Shown here in pieces: positions 51,522-60,245 of a DNA stretch of 64,000 bases. Positions within the stretch are counted from its first letter, which is position 1. The number at the start of each line of letters is the position of its first letter. A model generated the notes under the pieces. The model searched no databases and was not told the origin of the DNA. It was given only the letters and a program-made list of their open reading frames with translations. A program made the position numbers and the translations under genes. The DNA comes from Streptomyces cinerochromogenes (GTDB lineage: Bacteria; Actinomycetota; Actinomycetes; Streptomycetales; Streptomycetaceae), in the NCBI RefSeq assembly GCF_014648635.1, contig NZ_BMRM01000005.1:372001-436000 (forward strand), in the 5' to 3' direction.

Positions 51522-52816
51522 ACGACGGCTGCCCGCAGGCCCGCTTCGAGGTCGGCGATCAGATCGCCGACGCCTTCCAGGCCGGCCGACAGCCGCACCA
51601 GGCCGGGCGTGACCCCGGCCGCGACCTGCTGACCGGCGTCCAGCTGGGCGTGGGTGGTGGAGGCGGGGTGGATGACGAGACTGCGTACGTCGCCGATGTT
51701 GGCGAGATGGCTGAACAGCCGGACGCCTTCGACGAACCGCCGGCCCGCCTCCAGGCCGCCCGCCAGTTCGAAGGCGAGGACCGCCCCGGCGCCGCGCGGC
51801 AGATACCGTTTGGCCGGCACGTGCCAGGGGCTGGAGGACAGTCCGGGGTAGTGCACCCGCGAGACCTGCGGCTGCTGCTCCAGCCACTCGGCCAGCGACT
51901 GGGCGTTGGAGACGTGCCGTTCGATGCGCAGGCTGAGCGTCTCCAGGCCCTGCAGGAGCAGGAAGCTGTTGAAGGGCGAGACGGCCGGCCCCAGATCCCG
52001 GACCAGCCGGGTGCGCAGCCGCAGCGCGTAGGCGAGGCCGAGGTCGGAGAAGGAATCCCAGAACGACAGCCCGTTGTACGTCGGATCCGGGCGGGTCAGC
52101 CCCGGCCATCGGTCGGGATCGGCACCGAAGTCGAAGCGGCCGCTGTCCACGACGGCCCCGCCGATGCCGGTGCCGTGACCGGACAGGAACTTGGTGGTGG
52201 AGTGCACGACGATGTCGGCACCGTGCTCGAAGGGCCGTAGCAGGTACGGCGTGAGCACGGTGTTGTCGACGACGAGCGGCACGCCGGTCTCATGGGCGAT
52301 GCCGGCCACCGCCTCGATGTCGAGGACGTTGCCGCGCGGGTTGCCGAGAGTCTCCCCGAAGAACGCCTTCGTGGTGGGGCGTACGGCCGTGTACCAGGCA
52401 CCCAGGTCGTCCGGGTCGTCGACGAAGGTGACGTCGATGCCGAGGTCGGCGAACGTGTGCTCCAGAAGGGTGCGGGTGCCGCCGTACAGGGACGAGGAGG
52501 CGACGAGGTGGTCGCCCGCGCGCGCCAGGTTGAGCAGGGCGAGGCTCGTCGCGGCCTGTCCGCTGGCCACGGCCACCGCCGCCGTTCCGCCCTCCAGGGC
52601 GGCGATCCGCTCCTCGGCCACGGCGGTGGTCGGGTTCGACAGCCGCGTGTAGGCGTGGGTGGTCAGGTCGGCCAGTTCGAAGGCCGCGGCGGCGTGCGCG
52701 GTGTCCCGGAAGACGTAGCTGGTGGCCGGGTGGATCGGCACCGCTCGCGCGCCGGTGGCCGGGTCGGGGACGGCTCCGGCGTGCACCTGCCGGGTCTCGA
52801 AGGCCCAGTGGGTCAT
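51518..52816 (-). CDS. MetY-like O-acetylhomoserine sulfhydrylase / Cys-Met metabolism PLP enzyme
   Basis: 432 residues of the Cys/Met metabolism PLP family. HAGAVPDPATGARAVPIHPA at the start, LYGGTRTLLEHTF, the PLP Lys209 in HSTTKFLSGHG and NIGDVRSLVIHPASTTHAQL match MetY. It is second in the sulfur operon, with 4-bp overlaps on both sides. Closely related to the MetY encoded divergently at 54.4 kb, but clearly a separate paralogue; inside this operon it may fix released sulfide or thiol into homocysteine-type products. Confidence 0.9.
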   Translation of the reverse strand: MTHWAFETRQVHAGAVPDPATGARAVPIHPATSYVFRDTAHAAAAFELADLTTHAYTRLSNPTTAVAEERIAALEGGTAAVAVASGQAATSLALLNLARAGDHLVASSSLYGGTRTLLEHTFADLGIDVTFVDDPDDLGAWYTAVRPTTKAFFGETLGNPRGNVLDIEAVAGIAHETGVPLVVDNTVLTPYLLRPFEHGADIVVHSTTKFLSGHGTGIGGAVVDSGRFDFGADPDRWPGLTRPDPTYNGLSFWDSFSDLGLAYALRLRTRLVRDLGPAVSPFNSFLLLQGLETLSLRIERHVSNAQSLAEWLEQQPQVSRVHYPGLSSSPWHVPAKRYLPRGAGAVLAFELAGGLEAGRRFVEGVRLFSHLANIGDVRSLVIHPASTTHAQLDAGQQVAAGVTPGLVRLSAGLEGVGDLIADLEAGLRAAVV

Positions 52817-53841
52817 CGGTGTGCCTCCCGCTTCGCCAGGACGTCGGACCACCAGCGCTCGGCGACCCGTGGATGGGAACGGAGCCAGCCGACGACCGCG
52901 TTCTCGCCGAAGGCCGCGAGCAGCGGATTGTCCGGGTCGTCGGTGACGCCACGGCTCAGCGCCGCCAGTTCCGCGGGGAGGTTCAGCGGCTTGACGACCG
53001 CGTCGAGGCGCGGGCCGAGGAAGAAGGGGATCGAGTAGCGGTGCACGCCCGACCGCGGGCTGACGACCCGGTGTTGCGTGGCCTTCAGATAGCCCTGGGT
53101 GGCGATCTCCAGCATCTCGCCGATGTTGAACACGAAGGCGTCGGGTACCGGGACCGCGTCGAGCCACTCGCCGTCCTCGCGCTGCACCTGGAGCCCGCCC
53201 ACCTCGTCCTGCTGGAGCAGCGCGAGATAGCCGTAGTCCTTGTGCGCGCCCACACCCTGGTCGGCGTCCTCGGCGGCGCGCGGCGGATAGTGCACGATCT
53301 TCACGTGGACGGCCGCGTCGTCGTCGAACCACTGGTCGAAGTAGCCCTCGTCCTGTCCGAGCGCCGCCGCCAGGGCCCGCAGCACCTCACGGCTCACCCG
53401 TAGCGCCTCCGCCTGCCAGCGCAGCACGGTGTCCTTCAGCTCCGGTAGTGCGGAGGGCCATTGGTTGGGGCCGATCAGACGCAGGTAGTCGGGATCGTCC
53501 GGGCCGACATCGAGCGCCTCCCGTTCCGGCCCGATGTCGATCTGCTCCCGCCAGTCCGCGCTGCCCGCCGTGTACTCGGTTCCGGTGCGCGTATAGCCGC
53601 GGAACTGGGGCGAGTTGAGGTTCTCGATCTCCAGTCGCCGCTCCTCGGGCAGCGCGAAGAAGGCGCGGGCCGCGCTCAGCACCTCGTCGCGCAGTGGTGC
53701 GGGGACGCCGTGCCCGGTGACGTAGAAGAAGCCGACGTCGTGGGCGGCGGAACGGAGGTCGGCGAGGAAGGCGTCACGGTCGGCGTCCGGGGCGCGGAAG
53801 CGGGAGATGTCGATGACCGGCAGGGCTGTGGGCTGGGCCAT
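52813..53841 (-). CDS. 2-oxoglutarate/Fe(II) oxygenase, isopenicillin N synthase family
   Basis: 342 residues. Jelly-roll core with the metal triad in HKDYGYLALLQQD (His and Asp) and ATQHRVVSP (His), and the co-substrate Arg in HRYSIPFFL. N-terminal domain DISRFRAPDADRDAFLADLR and GFFYVTGHGVP. First gene of the ten-gene operon; a leader ORF ending in Val-Cys-Cys lies 134 bp upstream. Members near sulfur genes may oxidise imported thioether compounds; whether it uses 2-oxoglutarate at all is not certain from sequence. Confidence 0.9.
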   Translation of the reverse strand: MAQPTALPVIDISRFRAPDADRDAFLADLRSAAHDVGFFYVTGHGVPAPLRDEVLSAARAFFALPEERRLEIENLNSPQFRGYTRTGTEYTAGSADWREQIDIGPEREALDVGPDDPDYLRLIGPNQWPSALPELKDTVLRWQAEALRVSREVLRALAAALGQDEGYFDQWFDDDAAVHVKIVHYPPRAAEDADQGVGAHKDYGYLALLQQDEVGGLQVQREDGEWLDAVPVPDAFVFNIGEMLEIATQGYLKATQHRVVSPRSGVHRYSIPFFLGPRLDAVVKPLNLPAELAALSRGVTDDPDNPLLAAFGENAVVGWLRSHPRVAERWWSDVLAKREAHR

Positions 53842-53975
53842 GGGGATTCCTTCGCGGCACGGCAGGCCGACTGCGCCTCACAACTGCCCGGCGACGTGGG
53901 TCGTTGAGTGGCAGAAGCGGGATCAGACGGAAAGAGAAAGAGAGAGGGCGCGGGTCGTGAGCCGGGAAACGGCGA

Positions 53976-54065
53976 TCAGCAACAGACCTGGTCGAACTGG
54001 TCGGCGCGGCGGCTCACCCAGAACGGGTCGAGCAGCACCGTGTGTGCCGTGCCAGTGGTCTCCAT
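53976..54065 (-). CDS. Candidate Cys leader peptide, 29 residues
   Basis: ATG-initiated ORF that starts METTGTAHTVLLDPFWVSRR and ends DQVCC with two consecutive Cys codons next to the stop. It lies between the divergent sulfur transcripts and 134 bp before the oxygenase gene on the same strand. The layout suits Cys-dependent attenuation; sequence unlike the RRxHVDxxRV class, so support is positional. Confidence 0.5.
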   Translation of the reverse strand: METTGTAHTVLLDPFWVSRRADQFDQVCC

Positions 54066-54172
54066 GACCGGATCAAAGCACACCCGGGAAGGTGCGTCCA
54101 CCACGCATCCCGCAACGTGAGACACCCTCGTTGTGCTGGTGGATACCGCCGCCGTTGTGGTTACCTTGCTGC

Positions 54173-54247
54173 ATGACCGTGCTCGTGACCCGCCGCCACG
54201 TGGACTACGTGCGTGTCACCACCACGGGTTGTTCCGCCGCGAGCTGA
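54173..54247 (+). CDS. Sulfur leader peptide, 24 residues
   Basis: MTVLVTRRHVDYVRVTTTGC then SAAS and a stop. The RRHVDxxRV core with a late Cys is the same as in the leader before sfnG. It lies 132 bp upstream of metY on the same strand. Leader and metY are divergent from the large sulfur operon. Confidence 0.8.
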   Translation: MTVLVTRRHVDYVRVTTTGCSAAS

Positions 54248-54379
54248 CGCCGCGCTCCGGCTTCTGACCAGCATCTTTCTCACCGCTTCGCGCTGACCGC
54301 CGCCCTCCGCCGGGGGGCGGCCGGCGTTGCGGTTCCCTCGCGTCTTCCCGTCTCCACCCTCCGCACAGGGAGCACCGCC

Positions 54380-55741
54380 ATGAGCCAGCCCATCGACTCC
54401 GTGACCGCCGGCCACACCCCCGAGGAAACCTCCGCCGGACCTGACACCTCCGCGTGGTCCTTCGAGACCAAGCAGATTCACGCGGGTGCCGCGCCGGACC
54501 CGACGACCGGGGCGCGGGCGACGCCGATCTACCAGACGACGTCGTTCGTGTTCCGGGACACCCAGCACGCCGCCGACCTGTTCTCGCTCGCCGAGCCCGG
54601 CAACATCTACACCCGCATCCACAACCCCACCCAGGACGTCTTCGAGCAGCGGATCGCCGCGCTGGAGGGCGGGGTCGCGGCGGTGGCGCTGTCCTCCGGG
54701 CAGGCGGCGGAGACCCTGGCGATCCTGACGCTGGCGAGCGCGGGCGACCACATCGTCTCCAGCACGTCGTTGTACGGCGGCACGTACAACCTGTTCCGGC
54801 ACACGCTGCCGAAGCTGGGCATCGAGGTGTCGTTCGTGGACGACCCGGACGACGCCGAGGCCTGGAGGGCGGCGATCCGGCCGAACACCAAGGCGCTCTT
54901 CGCGGAGACGCTGGGCAACCCGCGCGGCAACGTGCTGGACGTGCGGGCGGTCGCGGACGTGGCGCACGCGGCGGGTGTGCCGCTGATCGTGGACAACACG
55001 GTTCCGACTCCCTACCTGTTGCGGCCCATCGAGCACGGCGCGGACATCGTCGTGCACTCGGCGACCAAGTTCCTGGGTGGTCACGGCACCGCGATCGCGG
55101 GTGTCGTCGTGGACGGCGGCACCTTCGACTTCGGCGCCCACGCCGACCGTTTCCCCGACTTCACCGAGCCCGACCCCAGCTACCACGGTCTGCAGTACTG
55201 GCCCGCCCTCGGCCCCGGCGCCTTCGCCATCAAGCTGCGGGTGCAGCTGCTGCGCGATCTCGGCCCGGCGCTCTCCCCGCACTCCGCGTTCCTGCTGCTC
55301 CAGGGCGTGGAGACGCTGAGTCTGCGCATCGAGCGGCACTCCGCGAACGCCCAGGCACTGGCCGAGTGGCTGGATCAGCGCGACGAGGTCGCCGCCGTCC
55401 ACTACCCGGGACTGCCGTCCAGTCGCTGGTACGAGGCCGGGCAGAGGTACCTGCCGCGCGGTGCCGGTGCCATCGTCTCGTTCGAGTTGCGGGACGGCAT
55501 CGAGGCGGGCAAGCGGTTCGTGGACGCCGTCGAGCTGTTCAGCCATCTCGCCAACATCGGCGACGTCCGCAGCCTCATCATCCACCCGGCGTCCACCACC
55601 CACAGCCAGCTGGACGAGGCGCAGTTGGCAGCCACGGGCACCTCGCCCGGCCTGGTGCGACTGTCGGTCGGCATCGAGAACCTCGCCGACCTCAAGGCCG
55701 ACCTGGAGGCAGGGTTCCGCGCGGCGAAGGGCGCGTCCTGA
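54380..55741 (+). CDS. metY: O-acetylhomoserine sulfhydrylase
   Basis: 453 residues. PLP-dependent direct sulfhydrylation of O-acetylhomoserine to homocysteine. An N-terminal extension of about 25 residues precedes SFETKQIHAGAAPDPTTGAR; SGQAAETLAILTLASAGDH, LYGGTYNLFRHTLPK, PLP Lys230 in HSATKFLGGHG, and NIGDVRSLIIHPASTTHSQL follow. ATG 54380 with AGGGAG upstream. Its stop overlaps the metX start, so the two pathway steps are translated together. The leader peptide upstream suggests control by Cys or Met supply. Confidence 0.95.
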   Translation: MSQPIDSVTAGHTPEETSAGPDTSAWSFETKQIHAGAAPDPTTGARATPIYQTTSFVFRDTQHAADLFSLAEPGNIYTRIHNPTQDVFEQRIAALEGGVAAVALSSGQAAETLAILTLASAGDHIVSSTSLYGGTYNLFRHTLPKLGIEVSFVDDPDDAEAWRAAIRPNTKALFAETLGNPRGNVLDVRAVADVAHAAGVPLIVDNTVPTPYLLRPIEHGADIVVHSATKFLGGHGTAIAGVVVDGGTFDFGAHADRFPDFTEPDPSYHGLQYWPALGPGAFAIKLRVQLLRDLGPALSPHSAFLLLQGVETLSLRIERHSANAQALAEWLDQRDEVAAVHYPGLPSSRWYEAGQRYLPRGAGAIVSFELRDGIEAGKRFVDAVELFSHLANIGDVRSLIIHPASTTHSQLDEAQLAATGTSPGLVRLSVGIENLADLKADLEAGFRAAKGAS

Positions 55742-56883
55742 ACACCGTACTGACGCCCTCCGAGGTCCCCCTCCCGCCGGCCACCGGGGCCTGGCGGGAG
55801 GGGGACCCGCCCGGGCGTCGCCAGTGGTACGTCCGCGAGAAGCCGCTTCCGTTGGAGGCGGGCGGTGAACTTCCGGTCCTGCGGCTGGCGTTCGAGACGT
55901 GGGGACGGCTCGCGCCGGACGCCTCCAACGCCGTCCTCGTGCTGCACGCACTCACCGGGGACAGCCACGTCGTCGGACCCGCCGGACCCGGGCACCCCAC
56001 CCCCGGTTGGTGGGACGGACTCGTCGGACCGGGACGGGCCCTGGACACGGACCGCTGGTTCGTTGTGGCGCCGAACGTCCTCGGCGGCTGCCAAGGAAGT
56101 ACCGGGCCGTCGTCGCTCACCCCGGCGGGACGCCGCTGGGGCGGCGACTTCCCCTTCCTGACACAGCGCGACCAGGTGGCGGCCGAGGCCGGCTTGGCCG
56201 ACGCGCTGGGTATCGACCGGTGGGCGCTGGTGGTCGGCGGCTCGATGGGCGGGATGCGGGCATTGGAATGGGCCGTAGCGCATCCGGAGCGCACCGGCGC
56301 GCTCCTGCTGCTCGCCACCACGGCCGCGGCGAGCGCCCAGCAGATCGCCTGGGCGAACATCCAGCTGAACGCCATCCGCTCCGACCCGCACTGGCACGGG
56401 GGCCACTACCACGACACCGGCCGCGGCCCGCACACCGGGCTCGGCCTGGCCCGACGGCTCGCCCACGTCACCTACCGCAGCGAGCCGGAGCTTCAGGCAC
56501 GCTTCGGCCGTACGCCCCAGGGCACGGAGGACCCCTGGAGCGGCGGCCGGTACCAGGTCGAGTCCTATCTCGACCATCACGCCGCCAAGCTGGTGCGCCG
56601 CTTCGACGCGGGCAGCTACGTCGTCCTGTCCGAGGCCATGAACAGTCACGACATCGGCCGGGACCGGGGCGGCCCGCGCGCCGCCCTGCGCCGGGTGACC
56701 GCCAGAACGCTCGTGGCCGGGGTCGACTCCGACCGCCTCTATCCACCGTCCCAGCAGGCGGAACTGGCGTCGGGCATCCCCACTGCCGACGACCTCCGGC
56801 TGATCGAATCCCCCTACGGCCACGACGGCTTCCTCATCGAGGTGGAGCAGGTCGCCGCGCTCGTGGGAGAGCTCGTCCCCTGA
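55738..56883 (+). CDS. metX: Homoserine O-acetyltransferase
   Basis: 381 residues from the proposed start. Alpha/beta-hydrolase: LVLHALTGDSHVVG, PNVLGGCQGSTGPSS, nucleophile Ser169 in GGSMGGM, Asp in GVDSDRLYPP and His in YGHDGFLIE. It makes O-acetylhomoserine for MetY. The start is a problem: no ATG, GTG or TTG lies in frame before the conserved core, and the best candidate is CTG at 55738, which overlaps the metY stop (CTGA) with GAAGGG at RBS distance. Confidence 0.9.
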   Translation: MNTVLTPSEVPLPPATGAWREGDPPGRRQWYVREKPLPLEAGGELPVLRLAFETWGRLAPDASNAVLVLHALTGDSHVVGPAGPGHPTPGWWDGLVGPGRALDTDRWFVVAPNVLGGCQGSTGPSSLTPAGRRWGGDFPFLTQRDQVAAEAGLADALGIDRWALVVGGSMGGMRALEWAVAHPERTGALLLLATTAAASAQQIAWANIQLNAIRSDPHWHGGHYHDTGRGPHTGLGLARRLAHVTYRSEPELQARFGRTPQGTEDPWSGGRYQVESYLDHHAAKLVRRFDAGSYVVLSEAMNSHDIGRDRGGPRAALRRVTARTLVAGVDSDRLYPPSQQAELASGIPTADDLRLIESPYGHDGFLIEVEQVAALVGELVP

Positions 56884-56886
56884 GCG

Positions 56887-56907
56887 GGTCCGGGGAGCTC
56901 CCGGTCC
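56887..56907 (+). terminator. Probable terminator after metX
   Basis: GGTCCGGG (56887-56894) pairs with CCCGGTCC (56900-56907) apart from one mismatch, with a 5-nt loop, 3 bp after the stop codon. Confidence 0.45.
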
Positions 56908-57011
56908 GCCGACCGACTCAGCCGCCGAGTTCCGGCGGCAGCGCCGGATCCCTGGACCCCTCCTCCAGCGAGCCGTCGTAGACGGCGATGTCGACCCGGC
57001 CGGGCGACCGG

Positions 57012-57098
57012 CCGTCCGCCGGTGGGCAGCGCGTCCCAGCACGCTTCGATGAGGCCGGGTGCGGTGAGTCCGCCCCCGACGACCACCGTGTCGGGCGG
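57012..57098 (-). pseudogene. Short CobL/precorrin-methyltransferase-like relic
   Basis: The minus strand reads PDTVVVGGGLTAPGLIEACW then DALPTGGR, like the SAM-binding core of CobL/CbiT (PDAVFVGGGxTxPGLLExCWxALxPGGR). The frame breaks on both sides and neighbouring frames look random. The rest of the 56884-57343 gap holds nothing else I can support. Confidence 0.45.
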
Positions 57099-57343
57099 GT
57101 GCGCGTGCAGAACTCCACCAGCTGCGCGTGAGGCGTCACGGAGAGCACGTCGGTCCTCTGTGGGGTGGCCCGACCGCCGCCCGCCGGGAAGGCAGCGGCG
57201 GTCGGCGAGAAGCAGCAGCGAAACCGTCGTACGGCGACGACCGGTCTCAGCCGCCCCGCGCTGGAAGTCAGGCGGGCCGACGGCCGAGTTCCGACATAGA
57301 ACAGAGAACCATGACGTGTGCTGCCGCATGGCGAACACGCGTG

Positions 57344-58081
57344 CTACGCGTCCCCGCCCCCCGTGGAACGCGTGCGCGCTACGGCGAAGGCGGCGGCAGC
57401 CAGGCCCAGTACGCCCACGACCAGACCGGCGACACCCAGCCCCCGTGCCGTCGCATCGTCGGACGCGCCCGACGCGGAGTCCTCAGCGCTCTTCGTGGGT
57501 GCGGAAGAACTCGCCGACGCGGTACGGCCTTCCGCCGCGCCCTTGGCGGTGAGCTCGAGGACCGGCGCCGGGTTCTCCGGCTCCTCGCCGCCGGTCGGCT
57601 CCTCGATCCAGCGGACGGTCTTTCCGTCGGAGTAGCTCTGGAGGGTCTTGAAGGTCAGCCGGCCGGTGTCGTCGGGCAGCCGGCCGAACGCCACGTTGAA
57701 GTCCTCGTAGTGGCCGGGGTCGATCTTGCCGCCGGTCCAGGTGATCTCCGAGACGGCGTCGGTGATGGTCCCGTCGTCGGTCTTGACCGGTGTCTTGAGC
57801 TTGGTGTTGGTGACCTTCGCGGTCCAGCCGTCCTGCGGGGATACGAGCACGCCGAGGACGGGGTGGTCGGTGGGGAGGAACACCTGCACCCTGGTGGTGC
57901 TCGCGCCGTCCTCCTCGTTGGGCACGCGGAAGGTCAGGACACCGTCCGTGGCTCCCTTGGCGTAGCTGTCGGGATGAACGGTGACGTGCGCGGAGGCGGC
58001 GCCGGCGGCGGCGAGGATCCCGGCGGCGGTCAGGGCGGTGACGGTGCCGGCACGGCGCAGGGTGGTGCGGTTCGGGGACAT
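57344..58081 (-). CDS. YcnI-family (DUF1775) copper-associated exported protein
   Basis: 245 residues. The signal peptide is cleaved after Ala31 (GAASA), leaving His32 as mature N-terminus (HVTVHPDSYAKG). In YcnI this N-terminal His with a nearby acidic residue forms a Cu(II) site (literature on B. subtilis YcnI). The domain continues with FRVPNEEDGASTTRVQVFLP and ITWTGGKIDPGHYEDFNVAFG. A Ser/Ala-rich stretch precedes a C-terminal anchor helix (about 215-237). It is followed by a short tail. The upstream gene on the same strand encodes the paralogue of the Met-rich membrane protein. Confidence 0.9.
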   Translation of the reverse strand: MSPNRTTLRRAGTVTALTAAGILAAAGAASAHVTVHPDSYAKGATDGVLTFRVPNEEDGASTTRVQVFLPTDHPVLGVLVSPQDGWTAKVTNTKLKTPVKTDDGTITDAVSEITWTGGKIDPGHYEDFNVAFGRLPDDTGRLTFKTLQSYSDGKTVRWIEEPTGGEEPENPAPVLELTAKGAAEGRTASASSSAPTKSAEDSASGASDDATARGLGVAGLVVGVLGLAAAAFAVARTRSTGGGDA

Positions 58082-58132
58082 GAGTGGACTGATCTCCGTA
58101 CTGAGGGGTGGGTGGGTCGGGGTCCGGTCGCG

Positions 58133-58711
58133 CTACGCCGTCCGCGCAGGCGGTCCACGCCGGTGAACGGCGTACCGCAGCCGCACCATCCTCGGTGACC
58201 AGAACTTCCCACCGGGCTGCCGGACGAACGGCGCGTCCGGAACGCGCCCCGGCCCTCGGGCCAGCCGCCACCAGGCGACAAGGCCGGGAACGAAGGCGCC
58301 CGTCCGCCTCAGGAGCGACCACAGCGCGGCCTCTCCCTGCCGCAGCCACCAGGTGAGCACGAGGGCAGCCCCGACGTGCGCGGCGGTCGCGTGAGGCGTG
58401 ACCGGGTGCGCTTGATCATGGGCCATCCGCACACCGTGCATGACCATCACGGGGTGATGCCGCCCGGCGGCGTGGAACAAGAGGTGCAGCCCGCCCTGGG
58501 CGGCGAGCGTCGCACCACCGATACCGGTCAGCGACCGCTCGCGGCCCCCCAGTAGACACCCGGCGGCACATACCGGCACAGAACCCGCGATCTGCACCCA
58601 CACCGACGGGGCCGCGCCCGTGGCGAGCGCATGCCCGCCGGCAGCGAGCAACACGCAGAGCGCGGCGAACACCGCGGCGCGCACGCTCCGCACTGCCGGG
58701 GACACACTCAC
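58133..58711 (-). CDS. Membrane protein, paralogue of the 42 kb Met-rich protein
   Basis: About 192 residues. N-terminal helices (VRAAVFAALCVLLAAGGHALATG, cited in part, and the CLLGGRERSL motif) match the protein at 41373-42101 in order and spacing. Here the Met-rich repeats are replaced by a short His-rich loop (FHAAGRHHPVMVMHGVRMAHD). The start at GTG 58711 is tentative, with no strong RBS. It lies 51 bp upstream of the YcnI gene, so copper association is suggested for both paralogues. Confidence 0.7.
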   Translation of the reverse strand: MSVSPAVRSVRAAVFAALCVLLAAGGHALATGAAPSVWVQIAGSVPVCAAGCLLGGRERSLTGIGGATLAAQGGLHLLFHAAGRHHPVMVMHGVRMAHDQAHPVTPHATAAHVGAALVLTWWLRQGEAALWSLLRRTGAFVPGLVAWWRLARGPGRVPDAPFVRQPGGKFWSPRMVRLRYAVHRRGPPARTA

Positions 58712-58853
58712 GGCGACAGATGCTGCCACGTCCGCGAGGAACTTTCCTGCCGCCCGAGCATGCGCGCCTCCGCCCGCGAGTCGTGTCCGCTCCCCCTTCC
58801 GGTCCGGCAGCGCGTCGTGCTGCCGGTACCGGGCCGCGTCAGGGCGGGCGCGC

Positions 58854-60245
58854 TCAGGCCACCGTGGCGAGTTCCCGGGCCGGCTGCGTCTGCTCGTAGG
58901 CATGGCCGACCCGCAGGAGCGTGGGCTCGCCGAGGGGACGGCCGAGCAGCTGCATGCCGATCGGCATGCCGACCGAGTCGTGGCCGACCGGAACGGTCAG
59001 GGCGGGCACCCCGGTGATGTTGGCGGGGGCGGAGAGGCGCACGTAGGTGTCGGAGACGCCCTCGACCGTGCCGTCGGGCCAGCTGACCGTCGCCTCATCG
59101 GCGCCGACCGCGGGTATCGGCACGCTCGGAGCGGCGATCACGTCGACCTGATCCAGCAGCCGGGTCCACTCGGCGCGCATGAGCGTGCGGGCGCGTTGCG
59201 CGCGTACGTAGTCCCCGGCGCTCATCAACTCGCTTGCCTCCAGGAGGATGCGGACGTCCTCCTGGTACAGCTCGGGGACCGTGCGCAGGCTGTTCTCGTG
59301 GTAGGCCCCGGCCTCCGGCACCATCAGACCCCACTGGGTGGCCTGGATGTAGCGGGTCATCGGGATGTCGACCTCGACGAGTCGTGCGCCCAGGGTTTCC
59401 AGCTGCCCGATGGCGTGCCGGACGGCGGTCTCCACGCGCGGGTCGACGTTGTCGAAGTAGTAGGTGCGCGGCAGGCCGATGCGCAGCCCCGTCAAGTCCG
59501 TGCCGGGACCGGGCCGGTAGTCCGTGGCGGGCACGGACAACGAGGCGGGGTCGCGCGGATCGTGTCCGGCCAGTGCGGTCAGGACCAAGGCGGCGTCCTC
59601 GACGGTGCGGGTGATCGGACCGACGTGGTCCAGCGACCAGGACAGGGAGGTGACGCCGTGGCGGGGGACGAGACCGTAGGTCGGTTTGAGCCCGACGACC
59701 CCGTTGAGCGCGGCGGGCACCCGGATCGACCCGCCGGTGTCGGTGCCCAGGGCGAAGGTCGCGGTGCCCGATGCGACGGCGACCGCGGAGCCGCCGCTGG
59801 AACCACCGGCGACCCGGCCGCGGTCCCAGGCGTTGCGGGTCTGCGGAGTGGTCAGGCCGAACGCGAACTCGTGGGTGTGGGTCTTGCCGAGCAGGACCGC
59901 GCCGGCCGCGTTCAGACGCGCGGCGACCGTGCTGTCCGCCGTCGCGCGATGGCCGGCGCGCACCCGGGAGCTGGCCGTGGTGGCCATCCCGCCGACGTCG
60001 ATCAGATCCTTGAGTCCCATCGGGATGCCGTGCAGCGGTCCCCGGTAACGGCCGTGCGCCGCTTCGTGTTCGGCCTCGCTCGCCGCCCGGCGTGCCTGCT
60101 CCGCGGTGACCGTGACGTAGGCACCGAGGTGCGGTTCCACCTTCTCGATGCGATCGAGGACGGAGTCGACCAGTTCGACGGGGGAGAGCCGCCGGGCACG
60201 GATCGCGTCCGCGGCGGCGGCGAGGGACAGCTCATACGGCTGCAT
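58854..60245 (-). CDS. Amidase-signature hydrolase (GatA/AtzE-like)
   Basis: 463 residues. The Ser-cisSer-Lys triad is visible: Lys79 in GLKDLID, cis-Ser in AGGSSGGSAVAV (about residue 149), nucleophile Ser173 in GTDTGGSIRVPA. It hydrolyses or transfers an amide; the GatC-like partner encoded just upstream argues for an AtzE/AtzG-type complex. No GatB is linked, so tRNA amidation is unlikely. ATG 60245 overlaps the small gene by 14 bp. Confidence 0.9.
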   Translation of the reverse strand: MQPYELSLAAAADAIRARRLSPVELVDSVLDRIEKVEPHLGAYVTVTAEQARRAASEAEHEAAHGRYRGPLHGIPMGLKDLIDVGGMATTASSRVRAGHRATADSTVAARLNAAGAVLLGKTHTHEFAFGLTTPQTRNAWDRGRVAGGSSGGSAVAVASGTATFALGTDTGGSIRVPAALNGVVGLKPTYGLVPRHGVTSLSWSLDHVGPITRTVEDAALVLTALAGHDPRDPASLSVPATDYRPGPGTDLTGLRIGLPRTYYFDNVDPRVETAVRHAIGQLETLGARLVEVDIPMTRYIQATQWGLMVPEAGAYHENSLRTVPELYQEDVRILLEASELMSAGDYVRAQRARTLMRAEWTRLLDQVDVIAAPSVPIPAVGADEATVSWPDGTVEGVSDTYVRLSAPANITGVPALTVPVGHDSVGMPIGMQLLGRPLGEPTLLRVGHAYEQTQPARELATVA

